Positions 1 to 9,020 of a stretch of DNA of 64,000 bases are shown here, in pieces (position 1 is the stretch's first letter; each line of letters opens with the position of its first letter). Where the stretch lies: the NCBI GenBank assembly GCA_020445335.1, contig JAGRGU010000046.1:1-64000 (forward strand), written 5' to 3'. The position numbers and the translations under genes are program-made. The notes under the pieces were generated by a model that did no database searches, was not told the origin of the DNA, and saw only the letters and a program-made list of their open reading frames with translations. This stretch comes from Gammaproteobacteria bacterium. Lineage in GTDB: Bacteria > Pseudomonadota > Gammaproteobacteria > Chromatiales > Chromatiaceae.

Positions 1-2180
1 ACGCGGCGGTCAACAGCCGCGGCGGTTTCTTCTCCGCTGCCAATCCCGAGGAGTTTGCGGAGAAGCTCTCCGATACGTTGGCGCAGATCGTCGGACGTAC
101 CGGTTCCGCGGCTGCGGTGGCAACCAACTCCACGCGTCTGAACGCCGACACCTACGTCTACCAGGCGCGCTTTGACAGCAAGGACTGGCGCGGTGAACTG
201 CTCGGCTACAAAGTCGATGCCAATACCGGCGAGATCATCGACGCCAATCCCGCGACCACTGGCCTGGACCCCACCTGGGAGGCGGCCAAGAAGCTGGACA
301 AGCGGACTCCGTCCACGCGCAATATCTTCACCCACGAGGGCGCCGACACGGACGGCGACGGCGAACCCGGCGTGGTCTTCCTGTGGAACGCGACATACGA
401 TCCACCGACCTCGATCAAGGATGCGATGAAGCAGGGCGGCAACAACACCGAAGGCAAGCGGCGGCTCAGATTCATCCGCGGCCAGACCAAGTTCGAAATC
501 GGCAACGACCCCGCGGGAACATTCCGCAAACGCACCTCGGTGCTCGGTGATATCGTCAACTCGGACCCCTTTTACGTCGGCCATCAGGATTATGGTTACA
601 GCCTGCTGCCGGGCAGCGAGGGTTCGAGCTACATCACCTACCGCAACTCCAGCACCTACAAAAATCGTCCCGGCGTCGTCTACATCGGTGCCAACGACGG
701 CATGATGCACGCTTTTCAGGAGGACAACGGCGTCGAGTTGTTCGCGTTCGTCCCAGAGGCGGTGATTCCCGACCTGTGGAAGCTGAGCGACCCCAACTAC
801 AGCCACCAGTTCTACGTCGACGGACCCAGTAACGGCAAGGATGTCTACATCAACAGCAGCTGGAAGACGGTGCTGGTCGGCACCACCGGCGCCGGCGGCA
901 AGTCGGTCTTCGCGCTGGATGTCACTGATCCGACCAGCTTTGAAAAGTCCGACGTGATGTGGGAGTTCTCTCCAGCTGATGATGACGCCGATCTGGACGG
1001 CACGCCCGACGGTGATCTCGGCTACACCATCGGCCAGGCGTCGATCGTACGACTGGCCAATGGCCAGTGGGCGGCAATCTTCGGCAATGGCTACTCCTCG
1101 GTCAACAATAGCGCGGCGCTCTTCATCGTCGATATCTCCACCGGCGCGCTGATCCGCAAGATCGAAACCGGTGTTGGCGATGCCCTCAATCCGAATGGCT
1201 TGTCGACGCCCCTGGTGGTCGATTTCAATGACGACAAGGTCGCCGATCGTGTCTATGCGGGCGACCTGCAGGGAAATATGTGGGCTTTCGATCTGTCGCA
1301 CAAAACCGATACCAGCAAGTGGGTGATCGACTACGATATCTCCGGAACGAAAGCGCCGCTGTTCGTTGCCAAGGATGAGGATGGCAACGTGCAGCCGATC
1401 ACCAGCAAGCCGGAGTCGACCAACCATCCCAAATCCGGGGTCATGATCTTCTTCGGCACCGGCAAGTACTTCGAGCCGGGCGACGGTACCACGACCGGGC
1501 GCAAGAACACCTTTTACGGCTTGTGGGATGACTTCGATGCACTCGGTTCGGGGCCGATCGCAAACGGTCGTACCGATCTGCTGCAGCAGGAGATCACACA
1601 CGAAACCTACACCAACAACTCGGGCCAGTCGAAGCTCAGCGACGACATCGACGAGACCGACAATCCCTTCCCCTGGGATCTGCGCGTGACCACCGAGAAG
1701 AGTATCAACTGGAGCATCCACAAGGGCTGGTACCTCGACCTCAAGTCACCGCTGGCGATCCGCGGGTGGGAAGGAGAGCGCGTGATCAGCACGCCGCTGT
1801 TGCGCGATGGGCGGGTGATCTTCAGCACCATGATTCCAACGCTCGATCCCTGCGAGTATGGCGGCACCAGCTGGTTGATGGAGCTCACCTCGGTGGATGG
1901 TTCACGCCTCTCGGTGACCCCTTTCGATCTCAATTCGGACGGTACGTTCAACGAAGGCGACTACGTCGAAGTATGGGTGGTGATCAACGGACAGAAGACC
2001 AAGATCAAGATTCCGGTATCCGGCAAGCGCTCCAAGGTGGGTATCGTCAAAACGCCGGCGGTGATCAAGACCAAGCAGAAGGAGTTCAAGTTCACCAGTG
2101 GTTCGTCGGGCGATATCGAGCAGACGCTGGAGTCCCTCAGCTATCGTGATGGTCGTCAGTCCTGGCGGCAGTTGCGCTGA
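1..2180 (+). CDS. pilY1: PilY1-type pilus tip adhesin, C-terminal part (5' end outside window)
   Basis: The reading frame is open from base 3, so the gene starts upstream; 725 residues are visible. They match the PilC/PilY1 beta-propeller domain: the end of a von Willebrand-like segment, then the blades with the GVVYIGANDGMMHAF and VYAGDLQGNMWAFDL motifs. Two calcium-binding-type loops are visible: DADLDGTPD (984-1010) and DFNDDKVAD (1221-1247); the second matches the position of the calcium site that controls pilus retraction in Pseudomonas PilY1. The protein is exported and acts at the tip of type IV pili with the minor pilins. A small secreted protein gene and pilE follow, the same order as in the Pseudomonas minor-pilin operon. 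Family assignment is firm; adhesive specificity cannot be read from this part. Confidence 0.93.
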   Translation, partial: AAVNSRGGFFSAANPEEFAEKLSDTLAQIVGRTGSAAAVATNSTRLNADTYVYQARFDSKDWRGELLGYKVDANTGEIIDANPATTGLDPTWEAAKKLDKRTPSTRNIFTHEGADTDGDGEPGVVFLWNATYDPPTSIKDAMKQGGNNTEGKRRLRFIRGQTKFEIGNDPAGTFRKRTSVLGDIVNSDPFYVGHQDYGYSLLPGSEGSSYITYRNSSTYKNRPGVVYIGANDGMMHAFQEDNGVELFAFVPEAVIPDLWKLSDPNYSHQFYVDGPSNGKDVYINSSWKTVLVGTTGAGGKSVFALDVTDPTSFEKSDVMWEFSPADDDADLDGTPDGDLGYTIGQASIVRLANGQWAAIFGNGYSSVNNSAALFIVDISTGALIRKIETGVGDALNPNGLSTPLVVDFNDDKVADRVYAGDLQGNMWAFDLSHKTDTSKWVIDYDISGTKAPLFVAKDEDGNVQPITSKPESTNHPKSGVMIFFGTGKYFEPGDGTTTGRKNTFYGLWDDFDALGSGPIANGRTDLLQQEITHETYTNNSGQSKLSDDIDETDNPFPWDLRVTTEKSINWSIHKGWYLDLKSPLAIRGWEGERVISTPLLRDGRVIFSTMIPTLDPCEYGGTSWLMELTSVDGSRLSVTPFDLNSDGTFNEGDYVEVWVVINGQKTKIKIPVSGKRSKVGIVKTPAVIKTKQKEFKFTSGSSGDIEQTLESLSYRDGRQSWRQLR

Positions 2181-2197
2181 GCGGTTAAAAGGAGAAG

Positions 2198-2545
2198 ATG
2201 ATGATCGGTTTGATGAAGATGAGGTACTTGACTCGGATGGCACTGGCCCTCCTGTTTGGCGCCTGGCTCGCCACAGCCGCAGCCGAGCAGCGACCGGCAC
2301 CGCGAGGGATGTTCGAGGCACAGGGTGTGATGAACTACGTCGACCTCGCGGCGGCGCAGATCATAATCGATAACCGCAGTTACCTGCTGGCGCGCAACGC
2401 GAGCTGGTACGGGGTCGACGACGCGGTCAGCCTACAGAGCCAGTTGTTCGGCGCGATCGACCGACCGATCGCTTACGTGACGGATGCCAGTGCCAAGACG
2501 CCGACGGTGACCGCCGTCTGGCTGATACCCGCCGAGGGGAGATGA
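2198..2545 (+). CDS. Small secreted protein in the pilY2 position
   Basis: A 115-residue protein with an N-terminal signal peptide (basic MKMRYLTRM, then ALALLFGAWLATAAA, likely cleaved after AAA/AE). The start is uncertain: a strong AAAAGGAG site at 2187-2194 favours the ATG at 2201 over the one at 2198, and an ATG at 2213 gives the cleanest signal peptide. The gene lies between pilY1 and pilE and its stop overlaps the pilE start (ATGA at 2542). In Pseudomonas this place holds pilY2, which encodes a protein of about this length, so I infer a role in pilus assembly or PilY1 function. I cannot confirm PilY2 homology by eye. Confidence 0.75.
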   Translation: MMIGLMKMRYLTRMALALLFGAWLATAAAEQRPAPRGMFEAQGVMNYVDLAAAQIIIDNRSYLLARNASWYGVDDAVSLQSQLFGAIDRPIAYVTDASAKTPTVTAVWLIPAEGR

Positions 2546-3003
2546 GCATGGCGAATAAGTTCTCCGGCAGGTGGCGTGCGCGTGGGTTTACGCTGGTGGA
2601 GCTGATGGTGGCCTTGGCTGTCTTCGCGATTCTTACCGCCATCGCCTATCCGATGTACCAGGAGCAGGTGCGCAAGAGCCGGCGCGCTGCGGTCAAGGGG
2701 GCGATGCTGCAAGTCTCCCAGTTCATGGAGCGAAACTACACCGAGACACGGCGTTATGATCAAGATTCGGGCGGAGGAAACATTACCAATATCGGTTATG
2801 TTTTCAACTCGACGACATCGTTCATCGACCCGGATCAGCGCAACGCGATCGACAACTACTACACGCTGACACTGACCACCACCGCCAACGGCTATACGGT
2901 ACAGGCCGTACCCAAGGGAGGGCAGAGCGAGGACAAGTGCGCCACCCTGGGCCTGGATAACGTCGGCAACAAGACCACGAGTTCGGTCCACGATTGCTGG
3001 TAG
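2542..3003 (+). CDS. pilE: Type IV minor pilin PilE
   Basis: A 153-residue prepilin. The class III leader ends at Gly15, followed by FTLVELM with the invariant Glu5 of the mature chain (Glu20 of the precursor) and a hydrophobic helix to about residue 38, the signature processed by PilD. Two C-terminal cysteines (Cys132 region and the penultimate residue) would form the usual D-region disulfide. It overlaps the preceding gene by four bases, so translation is probably coupled. In Pseudomonas PilE is a minor pilin of the PilVWXY1Y2E priming complex, and the upstream pilY1 supports that over a major-pilin role. Confidence 0.92.
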   Translation: MSMANKFSGRWRARGFTLVELMVALAVFAILTAIAYPMYQEQVRKSRRAAVKGAMLQVSQFMERNYTETRRYDQDSGGGNITNIGYVFNSTTSFIDPDQRNAIDNYYTLTLTTTANGYTVQAVPKGGQSEDKCATLGLDNVGNKTTSSVHDCW

Positions 3004-3017
3004 CGGGATCCGGCACA

Positions 3018-3051
3018 GCGGCCGGGGGGCGGTGATACCGCTTCCGGCCGC
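3018..3051. terminator. Hairpin between convergent pilE and ispH
   Basis: GCGGCCGG (3018-3025) pairs with CCGGCCGC (3044-3051), with an inner GCGGT/ACCGC stem (3029-3033 and 3037-3041). It fills the gap between two convergent genes and could stop transcription from both sides. There is no T-run on either side, so it may only be a transcript-end stabiliser. Confidence 0.45.
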
Positions 3052-3064
3052 AGCGGGTCGACGT

Positions 3065-4012
3065 TCATGCCTCTTCCCGCCGCAGCTCCTTCGGCAATGA
3101 GAACACCACCGTCTCCTCGCGCCCCGGCAGTGAGGTGACCGAGCCGGCTCCCCAACGGCGCAGCGTCTCGATAACCTCCTCGACCAGTATCTCGGGAGCC
3201 GAGGCACCGGCGGTCACGCCGATGCGATGTCCCTCTTCTATCCACTCGCGGCGGATATCTTCGGCGCCATCGATCAAATAAGCCGGGGTTCCCAGCTTGG
3301 TGGCGATCTCTTTCAGGCGGTTGGAGTTGGAGCTGTTGGTCGAGCCCACCACCAGCACCAGATCGCAACCCAGTGCCATCTCCTTCACCGCATCCTGGCG
3401 GTTCTGGGTGGCGTAGCAGATGTCGTTCTTTTTTGGCCCCTCGATCGCAGGAAACCTCTGCCGCAACGCATCCACGATCTTCTGCGTGTCATCGACCGAC
3501 AGCGTGGTCTGCGAGACGTAGGCGAGTCGCTTGCCGGATTCGATCTCGAGCCTCTCCACATCGTCGACATCGACCACCAGATGGATGCGACCGCCACCGT
3601 CGTTGGCCGTGTATTGCCCCATGGTACCTTCGACCTCCGGATGGCCGCGATGACCGATCAGGATCACATCGTGGCCGCTGCGGCAGTGTCGCGCGACCTC
3701 AAGATGGACTTTCGTAACCAGCGGGCAGGTGGCGTCGAATATGCGCAGCTCACGCGCCTCCGCCTCGGCGCGTACCTGTTTGGAGACGCCGTGGGCACTG
3801 AATATCACGGTATTGCCGTCCGGGATCTGGTGCAGCTCGTCGACAAAGATCGCACCCCGCTCGCGCAGGCTGTCCACCACGAAACGGTTGTGTACCACCT
3901 CATGGCGGACATAGATCGGCGCACCGAATATCTCCAGCGCGCGGTCGACGATTTCTATTGCGCGGTCGACACCGGCGCAGAACCCCCTGGGGTTGGCAAG
4001 TTGGATATCCAT
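3065..4012 (-). CDS. ispH: 4-hydroxy-3-methylbut-2-enyl diphosphate reductase
   Basis: IspH (LytB) makes isopentenyl and dimethylallyl diphosphate in the last step of the MEP isoprenoid pathway, using a [4Fe-4S] cluster. The three cluster cysteines are visible in GFCAGV (Cys12), DATCPLV and DICYATQ. The chosen ATG at 4012 gives the standard N-terminus [14 protein letters not shown] and has a GGAGGAG site 9 bases upstream; an in-frame GTG at 4036 overlaps the fkpB stop but would put that site inside the gene. It lies directly after fkpB, the arrangement also seen in Pseudomonas and E. coli. Length about 315 residues, normal for the family. Confidence 0.96.
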   Translation of the reverse strand: MDIQLANPRGFCAGVDRAIEIVDRALEIFGAPIYVRHEVVHNRFVVDSLRERGAIFVDELHQIPDGNTVIFSAHGVSKQVRAEAEARELRIFDATCPLVTKVHLEVARHCRSGHDVILIGHRGHPEVEGTMGQYTANDGGGRIHLVVDVDDVERLEIESGKRLAYVSQTTLSVDDTQKIVDALRQRFPAIEGPKKNDICYATQNRQDAVKEMALGCDLVLVVGSTNSSNSNRLKEIATKLGTPAYLIDGAEDIRREWIEEGHRIGVTAGASAPEILVEEVIETLRRWGAGSVTSLPGREETVVFSLPKELRREEA

Positions 4013-4032
4013 CGTGGTGCGCTCCTCCAGAT

Positions 4033-4497
4033 TCACTCCGCTGCCGGAGGCTCGACGGCAAGGATCTCGAAACGGAGTGTGAGTTCCCGGCCGGCCAGCG
4101 GGTGGTTGAAATCGACGCTGACCCGGTCGTCGTCGTAGGCGACGATGGTACCGGGTACCTGCTCGCCCGTTGGTGTTTCGAACATCATGACAACACCGGA
4201 TTCGAGCGTCAGCTCGGGGGAGAAATCGGCGTGCGGGAGCTGGTGCAGATTCTCCTCCATACGGGCGCCGAATGCCTGCTCCGGTGCCAGCAACAGTTCG
4301 CCGCTATCGCCCTGACGGCGCCCCAGAAAGGTCTCTTCGAGTCCGGGAGTGAAGCTGCCGTCACCCACGACGAAGCTCTCCGGCTCCTGGGCGAAGGTGG
4401 AGAGCGCCTCGGTGCCGTCGGTCAGCGTCAGCGACAGGTGCATCTTGACCCGGCTGCCGCGGATGATCGGGTTCGCCGCCGATTGCTTGTCCGACAT
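4033..4497 (-). CDS. fkpB: FKBP-type peptidyl-prolyl cis-trans isomerase (SlpA/FkpB)
   Basis: A 154-residue cytoplasmic protein with the SlpA-like FKBP plan: an N-terminal FKBP half, an inserted IF (insert-in-flap) domain around residues 75-130 containing [13 protein letters not shown], and a C-terminal FKBP strand with [18 protein letters not shown]. Members combine prolyl isomerase and chaperone activity. The stop lies 20 bases upstream of the ispH ATG, and the two genes form the widespread fkpB-ispH pair. I see no signal peptide, which separates it from periplasmic FKBPs. Confidence 0.92.
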   Translation of the reverse strand: MSDKQSAANPIIRGSRVKMHLSLTLTDGTEALSTFAQEPESFVVGDGSFTPGLEETFLGRRQGDSGELLLAPEQAFGARMEENLHQLPHADFSPELTLESGVVMMFETPTGEQVPGTIVAYDDDRVSVDFNHPLAGRELTLRFEILAVEPPAAE

Positions 4498-4500
4498 GGG

Positions 4501-5052
4501 TTAGACCCCCTTGCGCCAGTAGATTTCGTTGCCACCGTCGACGCGCGCCAGAACGCGCCCCATGACGAACAGCAGATCGGAGAGCCGGTTCAGGTATTTC
4601 AGTGCATTTTCGCCAACCTGCTCCTCCGGCTGGTGCGCAAGATGCATCAGCCGGCGTTCGGCGCGGCGGCAGACCGCACGCGCATGGTGACAGTGAGAGG
4701 CTGCGGGTGTCCCGCCGGGGAGAATGAACTCCTTCAGCGGTGGAAGATTTTCGTTGAGCCGGTCGAGATCCTGCTCAAGCTCCTCGACCATTTCAGCGCC
4801 GATCACCTGCATCTCCGGAATCGACAGCTCACCCCCAAGATCGAACAGGCGGTGCTGGACGCGGGTCAGTTGCGTTGCGATCGGCTCGCCAATCCCCTGC
4901 GAGAGCACCACACCCAGCAGCGTATTCAGCTCATCGACGGTGCCGATGGCTTCGATACGCGCGCTGTCCTTGTCGACCCGGCGGCCGTCACCCAGGCCGG
5001 TGGTACCTTTGTCACCGGTGCGGGTGTAGATTTTGGATAGGCGGTAACCCAT
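4501..5052 (-). CDS. PduO-type cob(I)alamin adenosyltransferase
   Basis: This enzyme transfers the adenosyl group of ATP to reduced cobalamin or cobyrinate diamide. The family motifs are present: TRTGDKGTTGLGDG near the N-terminus, RIEAIGTVDELN around residue 33, CRRAERRL and LNRLSDLLFVMGR in the last third. The ATG at 5052 is preferred because AGAAGG lies 8 bases upstream and family members begin just before KIYTRTGD; an upstream in-frame codon at 5073 would add seven residues. Only three bases separate it from fkpB, so it probably heads the fkpB-ispH transcript. About 183 residues. Confidence 0.92.
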   Translation of the reverse strand: MGYRLSKIYTRTGDKGTTGLGDGRRVDKDSARIEAIGTVDELNTLLGVVLSQGIGEPIATQLTRVQHRLFDLGGELSIPEMQVIGAEMVEELEQDLDRLNENLPPLKEFILPGGTPAASHCHHARAVCRRAERRLMHLAHQPEEQVGENALKYLNRLSDLLFVMGRVLARVDGGNEIYWRKGV

Positions 5053-5145
5053 GGCATTGGCCTTCTGTCGCAAAAGCGCCAGACTATACCAGAGTGCCCG
5101 CGGGGGTGCATGAGAGAGGGGTTGGCCGTCAGCCCGTGGTTGCTG

Positions 5146-5280
5146 TCAGAGCTCTTGCGTCACAAACAGATAGCCGAGCAGTCCGATCAACAGGATGACC
5201 GCGGCAAACTGCAAAAGAACGCAGACGAATGGGAGACTGTTGCAGACCTTGCTGTAGCTACAGAGTTTACAGTTCTTCAA
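5146..5280 (-). CDS. 44-residue cysteine-rich single-span membrane protein
   Basis: A short reading frame starting with TTG at 5280 and preceded by a strong GGGAGG site 9 bases upstream. The product begins MKNCKLCSYSKVCNS, so four cysteines (with a CxxC) sit in the first 20 residues, followed by one hydrophobic helix (residues about 18-41) ending GYLFVTQEL. The cysteine cluster plus a tail anchor suggests a membrane-bound metal, heme or thiol site, but I do not recognise the family. It lies upstream of the cobalamin adenosyltransferase gene on the same strand, about 94 bases away. Supported by the ribosome site and protein-like composition only. Confidence 0.6.
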   Translation of the reverse strand: MKNCKLCSYSKVCNSLPFVCVLLQFAAVILLIGLLGYLFVTQEL

Positions 5281-5605
5281 TGTTCGCAACCTCCCGTCTT
5301 TATTTATTTAAAGATAATATAATGTAATGCTAAATAACAGTGCATTGATAATTTTCGATCAGATTCGAGCAAGGGGGATCCAGAGTGATCACTCGCACAG
5401 CGCGGGGTGATTGGCCTGGCGTTAAGATTTCTGTAACCTGAGACCATCCTGGTGAACGGCAGTTATGCAAAGGCGTCCACAGCGCCCGGCACACGGCTCC
5501 TGAAAGCCATCACTACCGGGGCGCACCGGGTTCGTGTTACCGGGGGAGGCGGGAGCCGATTCCTCCATCATCTTCGGTTTCGAGTGCGAGTTTCTCACCA
5601 TCACC
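5281..5605. other. Intergenic stretch upstream of rimO and the 44-residue gene
   Basis: About 325 bases without a convincing gene. The left third (5300-5350) is AT-rich and probably holds the minus-strand promoter of the 44-residue gene. The right part is GC-rich and contains an in-frame GTG at 5534 that could extend rimO, but the added residues do not look like the RimO N-terminus. No clear repeat or hairpin terminator is seen. Confidence 0.4.
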
Positions 5606-6943
5606 GTGAATAGCCGTCAAAGCAAGGCGCCCAGGGTCGGTTTCGTCAGTCTCGGGTGTCCAAAAAACCTGGTCGATTCGGAGCGGATCCTGACGCAGTT
5701 GCGCGCGGAGGGATACGAGATCGCCGCCGATTATCAAGGCGCCGATCTGGTCGTGGTCAATACCTGCGGCTTCATCGACGCCGCGGTGGAGGAGTCGTTA
5801 ACGGCGATCGGAGAGGCGCTGGAGCAGAACGGACAGGTGCTCGTAACCGGTTGTCTCGGTGTCAGGGAGGAGGAGATCCGTCGGGTGCACCCGAGTGTAC
5901 TGGGGATTACCGGGCCACACGACTACCAGGCGGTAATGACGCAGGTGCACCGCTTCCTGCCACCGCGTCAGGATCCCTTCTCCAGCCTGCTGCCACCTCA
6001 GGGCGTTAAGCTGACTCCCAGGCACTATGCCTACCTGAAGATCTCCGAAGGGTGTAACCATCGCTGCAGTTTCTGCATCATCCCGAGCATGCGCGGTAAC
6101 CTGGTCAGTCGACCTGCCGGCGAGCTGATGCGCGAGGCGGAGAACCTGGTCGCCGCGGGGGTACGCGAACTGCTTGTGGTTTCGCAGGATACCTCAGCCT
6201 ATGGACTGGACCTGCGCTATCGACAGGAGCTATGGCGGGGAGGCCTGCTCAGCAGCCGCCTGCCTGAACTCGCGTCGGCGCTGGCTTCGCTGGGGGTTTG
6301 GGTGCGATTGCACTACGTCTATCCCTACCCCAGTGTCGATGAGCTGATCCCGCTGATGGCTGCGGGTGAGCTACTGCCTTATCTCGACATGCCGCTACAA
6401 CATGGCAGCGAGCGGGTGCTGAGGCAGATGCGCCGACCGGCGGCCACCGAGAAGGTGCTCGATCGAATTCGGCGGTGGCGTGAGATCTGTCCCGATCTGA
6501 CCCTGCGCAGCACATTCATCGTCGGCTTTCCCGGCGAAACCGAGGAAGAGTTCGAACAACTGCTGGAGTTTCTGTGCGAGGCCCAGATAGATCGGGCGGG
6601 CTGCTTCCCTTATTCACCGGTAGAGGGGGCTGCCGCCAACGAGCTGTCCGGGCAGATACCCGAGGCGGTGAAGCAGGAGCGCCTGGCCCGTTTCATGGCG
6701 GTGCAGGCGCAGATCAGCGCACAACGTCTGCGTGCAAAGGTCGGCCGCGAACTGCTGGTACTGGTCGACGAGGTTTACGATGACCATCTGCTTGCGCGCA
6801 GCGCCGCGGAGGCCCCTGAGGTCGACGGCCAGATCATCGTCGCTGGGAGCTGGGATCTCGCTGAGGGAGACTTCATCAGGGTGCGGGTCAGTGGGAGCGA
6901 CGAGCACGATCTGTTTGCCGAGCCTGTGGATGCAGAGGAATAA
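5606..6943 (+). CDS. rimO: Ribosomal protein S12 methylthiotransferase
   Basis: RimO adds a methylthio group to the conserved Asp of ribosomal protein S12 with two iron-sulfur clusters. The MTTase domain shows its three cysteines in SLGCPKN, NTCGF and TGCLG; the radical-SAM motif CNHRCSFC follows about residue 150, and a C-terminal TRAM domain closes the protein (from about residue 380). The GTG at 5606 gives the family-like start [21 protein letters not shown]; a longer start at 5534 is possible. Neither start has a strong ribosome site. MiaB is excluded by the [11 protein letters not shown] motif, typical of RimO. Confidence 0.95.
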   Translation: MNSRQSKAPRVGFVSLGCPKNLVDSERILTQLRAEGYEIAADYQGADLVVVNTCGFIDAAVEESLTAIGEALEQNGQVLVTGCLGVREEEIRRVHPSVLGITGPHDYQAVMTQVHRFLPPRQDPFSSLLPPQGVKLTPRHYAYLKISEGCNHRCSFCIIPSMRGNLVSRPAGELMREAENLVAAGVRELLVVSQDTSAYGLDLRYRQELWRGGLLSSRLPELASALASLGVWVRLHYVYPYPSVDELIPLMAAGELLPYLDMPLQHGSERVLRQMRRPAATEKVLDRIRRWREICPDLTLRSTFIVGFPGETEEEFEQLLEFLCEAQIDRAGCFPYSPVEGAAANELSGQIPEAVKQERLARFMAVQAQISAQRLRAKVGRELLVLVDEVYDDHLLARSAAEAPEVDGQIIVAGSWDLAEGDFIRVRVSGSDEHDLFAEPVDAEE

Positions 6944-6946
6944 AAA

Positions 6947-6973
6947 AGGGCGCCGTCAGGGGCGCCCTCTTTT
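6947..6973. terminator. Bidirectional intrinsic terminator after rimO
   Basis: AGGGCGCC (6947-6954) and GGCGCCCT (6961-6968) form a perfect 8-bp stem with a 6-base loop. It is followed by CTTTTC on the plus strand and by a run of T on the minus strand, so it can end both rimO and the convergent DUF2892 gene. Confidence 0.85.
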
Positions 6974-6995
6974 CACGACTGAAGATGGTGATGGC

Positions 6996-7211
6996 TCAGA
7001 ATGCGTGGCCCGGTTTGCCGCCCATCTTCTTCAGGATAATTGCCAGCGGACAGAATCCTGTAAACGCTGACTGCAGCAGGTTGAAGCCCACGAACGCGGT
7101 GAACCAGAGCCAGTTGCTGTGGTGGAATATGGGACTGCCGGCGACACCCAGACCCAAAGAGAGAAGAATCGCGAAACCGGCGAATGCCAGGACAATACGC
7201 TCGACGGACAT
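6996..7211 (-). CDS. DUF2892 (YgaP-type) small inner-membrane protein
   Basis: A 71-residue protein with two hydrophobic spans ([19 protein letters not shown] and [20 protein letters not shown]) and the family motif [26 protein letters not shown]2892 domains occur alone or fused to rhodanese domains (YgaP) and are linked to sulfide and persulfide handling; the conserved Cys in FCPL fits that. The ATG at 7211 has GAGG about 7 bases upstream; the frame runs further upstream to 7277 but those residues are not family-like. It stands alone behind a promoter with an embedded inverted repeat at 7285-7312. Confidence 0.88.
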   Translation of the reverse strand: MSVERIVLAFAGFAILLSLGLGVAGSPIFHHSNWLWFTAFVGFNLLQSAFTGFCPLAIILKKMGGKPGHAF

Positions 7212-7284
7212 TAGTTGATCCTCGGTCAGAATAGTGATTTGAAGGTACCGCAGGCGGTGTCGCCTGCAATGGTTCAATCGCTAC

Positions 7285-7312
7285 ATATTAGCATGCTCTA
7301 ATGTATATTCAA
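7285..7312 (-). promoter_or_regulatory. Sigma-70 promoter with embedded operator for the DUF2892 gene
   Basis: On the minus strand TTGAAT (7312-7307) and TAATAT (7290-7285) are separated by 16 bases. Across the spacer and the -10 box lies the inverted repeat ATTAG-N6-CTAAT (7287-7302), flanked by ACAT/ATGT. Such a layout is typical of repressors that block RNA polymerase; ArsR/BigR-type sulfide-responsive repressors control DUF2892 genes elsewhere, so one of these is a reasonable guess. No such regulator gene is in the window. Confidence 0.55.
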
Positions 7313-7424
7313 CACTGCTGATATTAAGGAATAAGATCCATTCGCCATCACTGTGAGATGCGTCATTGGCACTATGGCAGGCAGTGGTTAATCTGGAATT
7401 TTCCACGAACGTGCCGCAGCTGCG

Positions 7425-8999
7425 ATGAACGGGGATCGAGACCATCAGCGCCTGATCGCGACGCTCCGCAAGCGCCTCGCCGAGGAGTCTGGTGAGGCGG
7501 TGACGCTGATAGAGACCCATATCTCCTCTCTGTTGCTGGTCGGCAACCTGGCCTACAAGTTCAAGAAGCCGGTGAATCTGGGATTTCTGGATTTCAGTAC
7601 GCTGAAGCGGCGCCTCCACTGCTGCCTGGAAGAGGTGCGGCTCAATCGCCGCCTGGCCCCCGACCTCTATCTCGGTGTGGTCACCATCAACGGCGAGCCG
7701 GACGCTCCCGTGATCGAGGGTGAAGGGGCGGTGTTGGAGTATGCGGTGAAGATGTCAAGGTTCGACGAGGGCGCGCTGCTCTCGCGTCACCCCGAGCTGA
7801 TCAACGCTACGCTGGTCGATCGGTTGGCCGAACAGCTGGCCGTATTCCATGCTGCCGTCGCCCCTGGCGACCCCGCGCAGCCTTACGGCGAACCGGCCTT
7901 GGTACTGCGTTCGATGCTGCAGAATTTCGAGCAGATAAGATCACTTCGGCCTGAACTTGCCAACCAGCGCTTTCTGCACCTTGAGCAGTGGACGACTGCG
8001 CGATATCAGCGATTGCTGCCGCTGCTTGTGGCACGAAGGGAGGCGGGGTTCGTGCGCGAATGCCATGGCGATCTCCATCTGGGCAATATCGTGCTGGACC
8101 GTGGCGCGCCACTGCTGTTCGATGCGATCGAGTTCAACCCGCAGTTGCGCTGGATCGACACCTTCAGCGAACTGGCTTTTCTTTTGATGGACATGGAGGA
8201 GCGGGGACACATCAGACTCAGCTATCGTCTGCTCGACCACTATCTTTCGCTGAGTGGAGACTACCAAGGGCTGCAATTGCTGCGCTTCTATCAGGTCTAT
8301 CGCGCGATGGTACGCGCCAAAGTATCGGCGATTGCGCTTTCGCAACATCCCGTGAACGGGCCCCAAAATCCCGCATTGGACCAGTACCGGGCCTATCTGC
8401 AACAGGCTGCTGGTTACACCCGGGAGGCGCCCCCTGTTCTGTTGATTACCCACGGCTTCTCTGCGTCCGGTAAGAGTTCTGTCACGCGCGAGCTGCTGCA
8501 ACGGCTGCCGGCGATCCGGCTGCGCTCCGATGTCGAACGCAAACGGCTGGCTGGCTTGGCGGCCGATGCAAAGAGCGGCTCAACTACCGCGCGCGGAATC
8601 TACCGGAGCGCGTTTACTGAAAGGACCTACCGTCGGCTTGCCGAGTTGTCGGAGCTGTTGCTGCGTAGTGGGTTGAGCGTCATCGTCGACGCCACGTTTC
8701 TGCGTCGTGGGCATCGCGCGCGGTTCGAGACGTTGGCGCACCGTCTCGGTGTCGCTTACGGGATTCTGGATTTCACGTTGCCGTTGGAGGAGCTGAAGCG
8801 GCGCCTCTCGCGCCGCATAGCGTTGGGGGATGGCGTCTCTGAGGCCGATTCAGTGGTGCTGCACGCTCAGATCGAGCTGGATGAGCCGTTGCTGCCGGAT
8901 GAGCTGGCGCTGAGGGTAAGGGCCGAAGATGGTCTGCAGTTTCCGCAACGGCTGGCGGCAGAAGTGTGCAAACTGCGACCGCTGGCGCCGGGAGGGTGA
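7425..8999 (+). CDS. Phosphotransferase-like / P-loop kinase fusion protein
   Basis: A 524-residue two-domain protein. The N-terminal half is an aminoglycoside-phosphotransferase-like kinase fold with the catalytic HGDLHLGN loop near residue 213 and FDAIEFN about 20 residues on, in place of the metal-binding Asp motif. The C-terminal half (from about 330) has a Walker A motif, GFSASGKSS near residue 343, and resembles gluconate-kinase-like P-loop kinases, with VIVDATFL further on. This fusion (COG2187 plus COG0645) is widespread in proteobacteria and its substrate is unknown. There is no reason to call it an antibiotic resistance gene. It appears monocistronic. Confidence 0.85.
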   Translation: MNGDRDHQRLIATLRKRLAEESGEAVTLIETHISSLLLVGNLAYKFKKPVNLGFLDFSTLKRRLHCCLEEVRLNRRLAPDLYLGVVTINGEPDAPVIEGEGAVLEYAVKMSRFDEGALLSRHPELINATLVDRLAEQLAVFHAAVAPGDPAQPYGEPALVLRSMLQNFEQIRSLRPELANQRFLHLEQWTTARYQRLLPLLVARREAGFVRECHGDLHLGNIVLDRGAPLLFDAIEFNPQLRWIDTFSELAFLLMDMEERGHIRLSYRLLDHYLSLSGDYQGLQLLRFYQVYRAMVRAKVSAIALSQHPVNGPQNPALDQYRAYLQQAAGYTREAPPVLLITHGFSASGKSSVTRELLQRLPAIRLRSDVERKRLAGLAADAKSGSTTARGIYRSAFTERTYRRLAELSELLLRSGLSVIVDATFLRRGHRARFETLAHRLGVAYGILDFTLPLEELKRRLSRRIALGDGVSEADSVVLHAQIELDEPLLPDELALRVRAEDGLQFPQRLAAEVCKLRPLAPGG

Positions 9000-9020
9000 T
9001 ACGGACCTGATGCAGGTGTT

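Noticed and set aside
3958..5040. 360-codon plus-strand frame opposite fkpB and the adenosyltransferase gene
   Set aside because: It lies antisense to two well-conserved genes; long antisense frames are expected from the GC-rich codon bias, and the translation has no recognisable motif.
7425..8999. Aminoglycoside resistance gene
   Set aside because: Only the fold is shared; the fusion with a P-loop kinase is a chromosomal family with no known resistance role.
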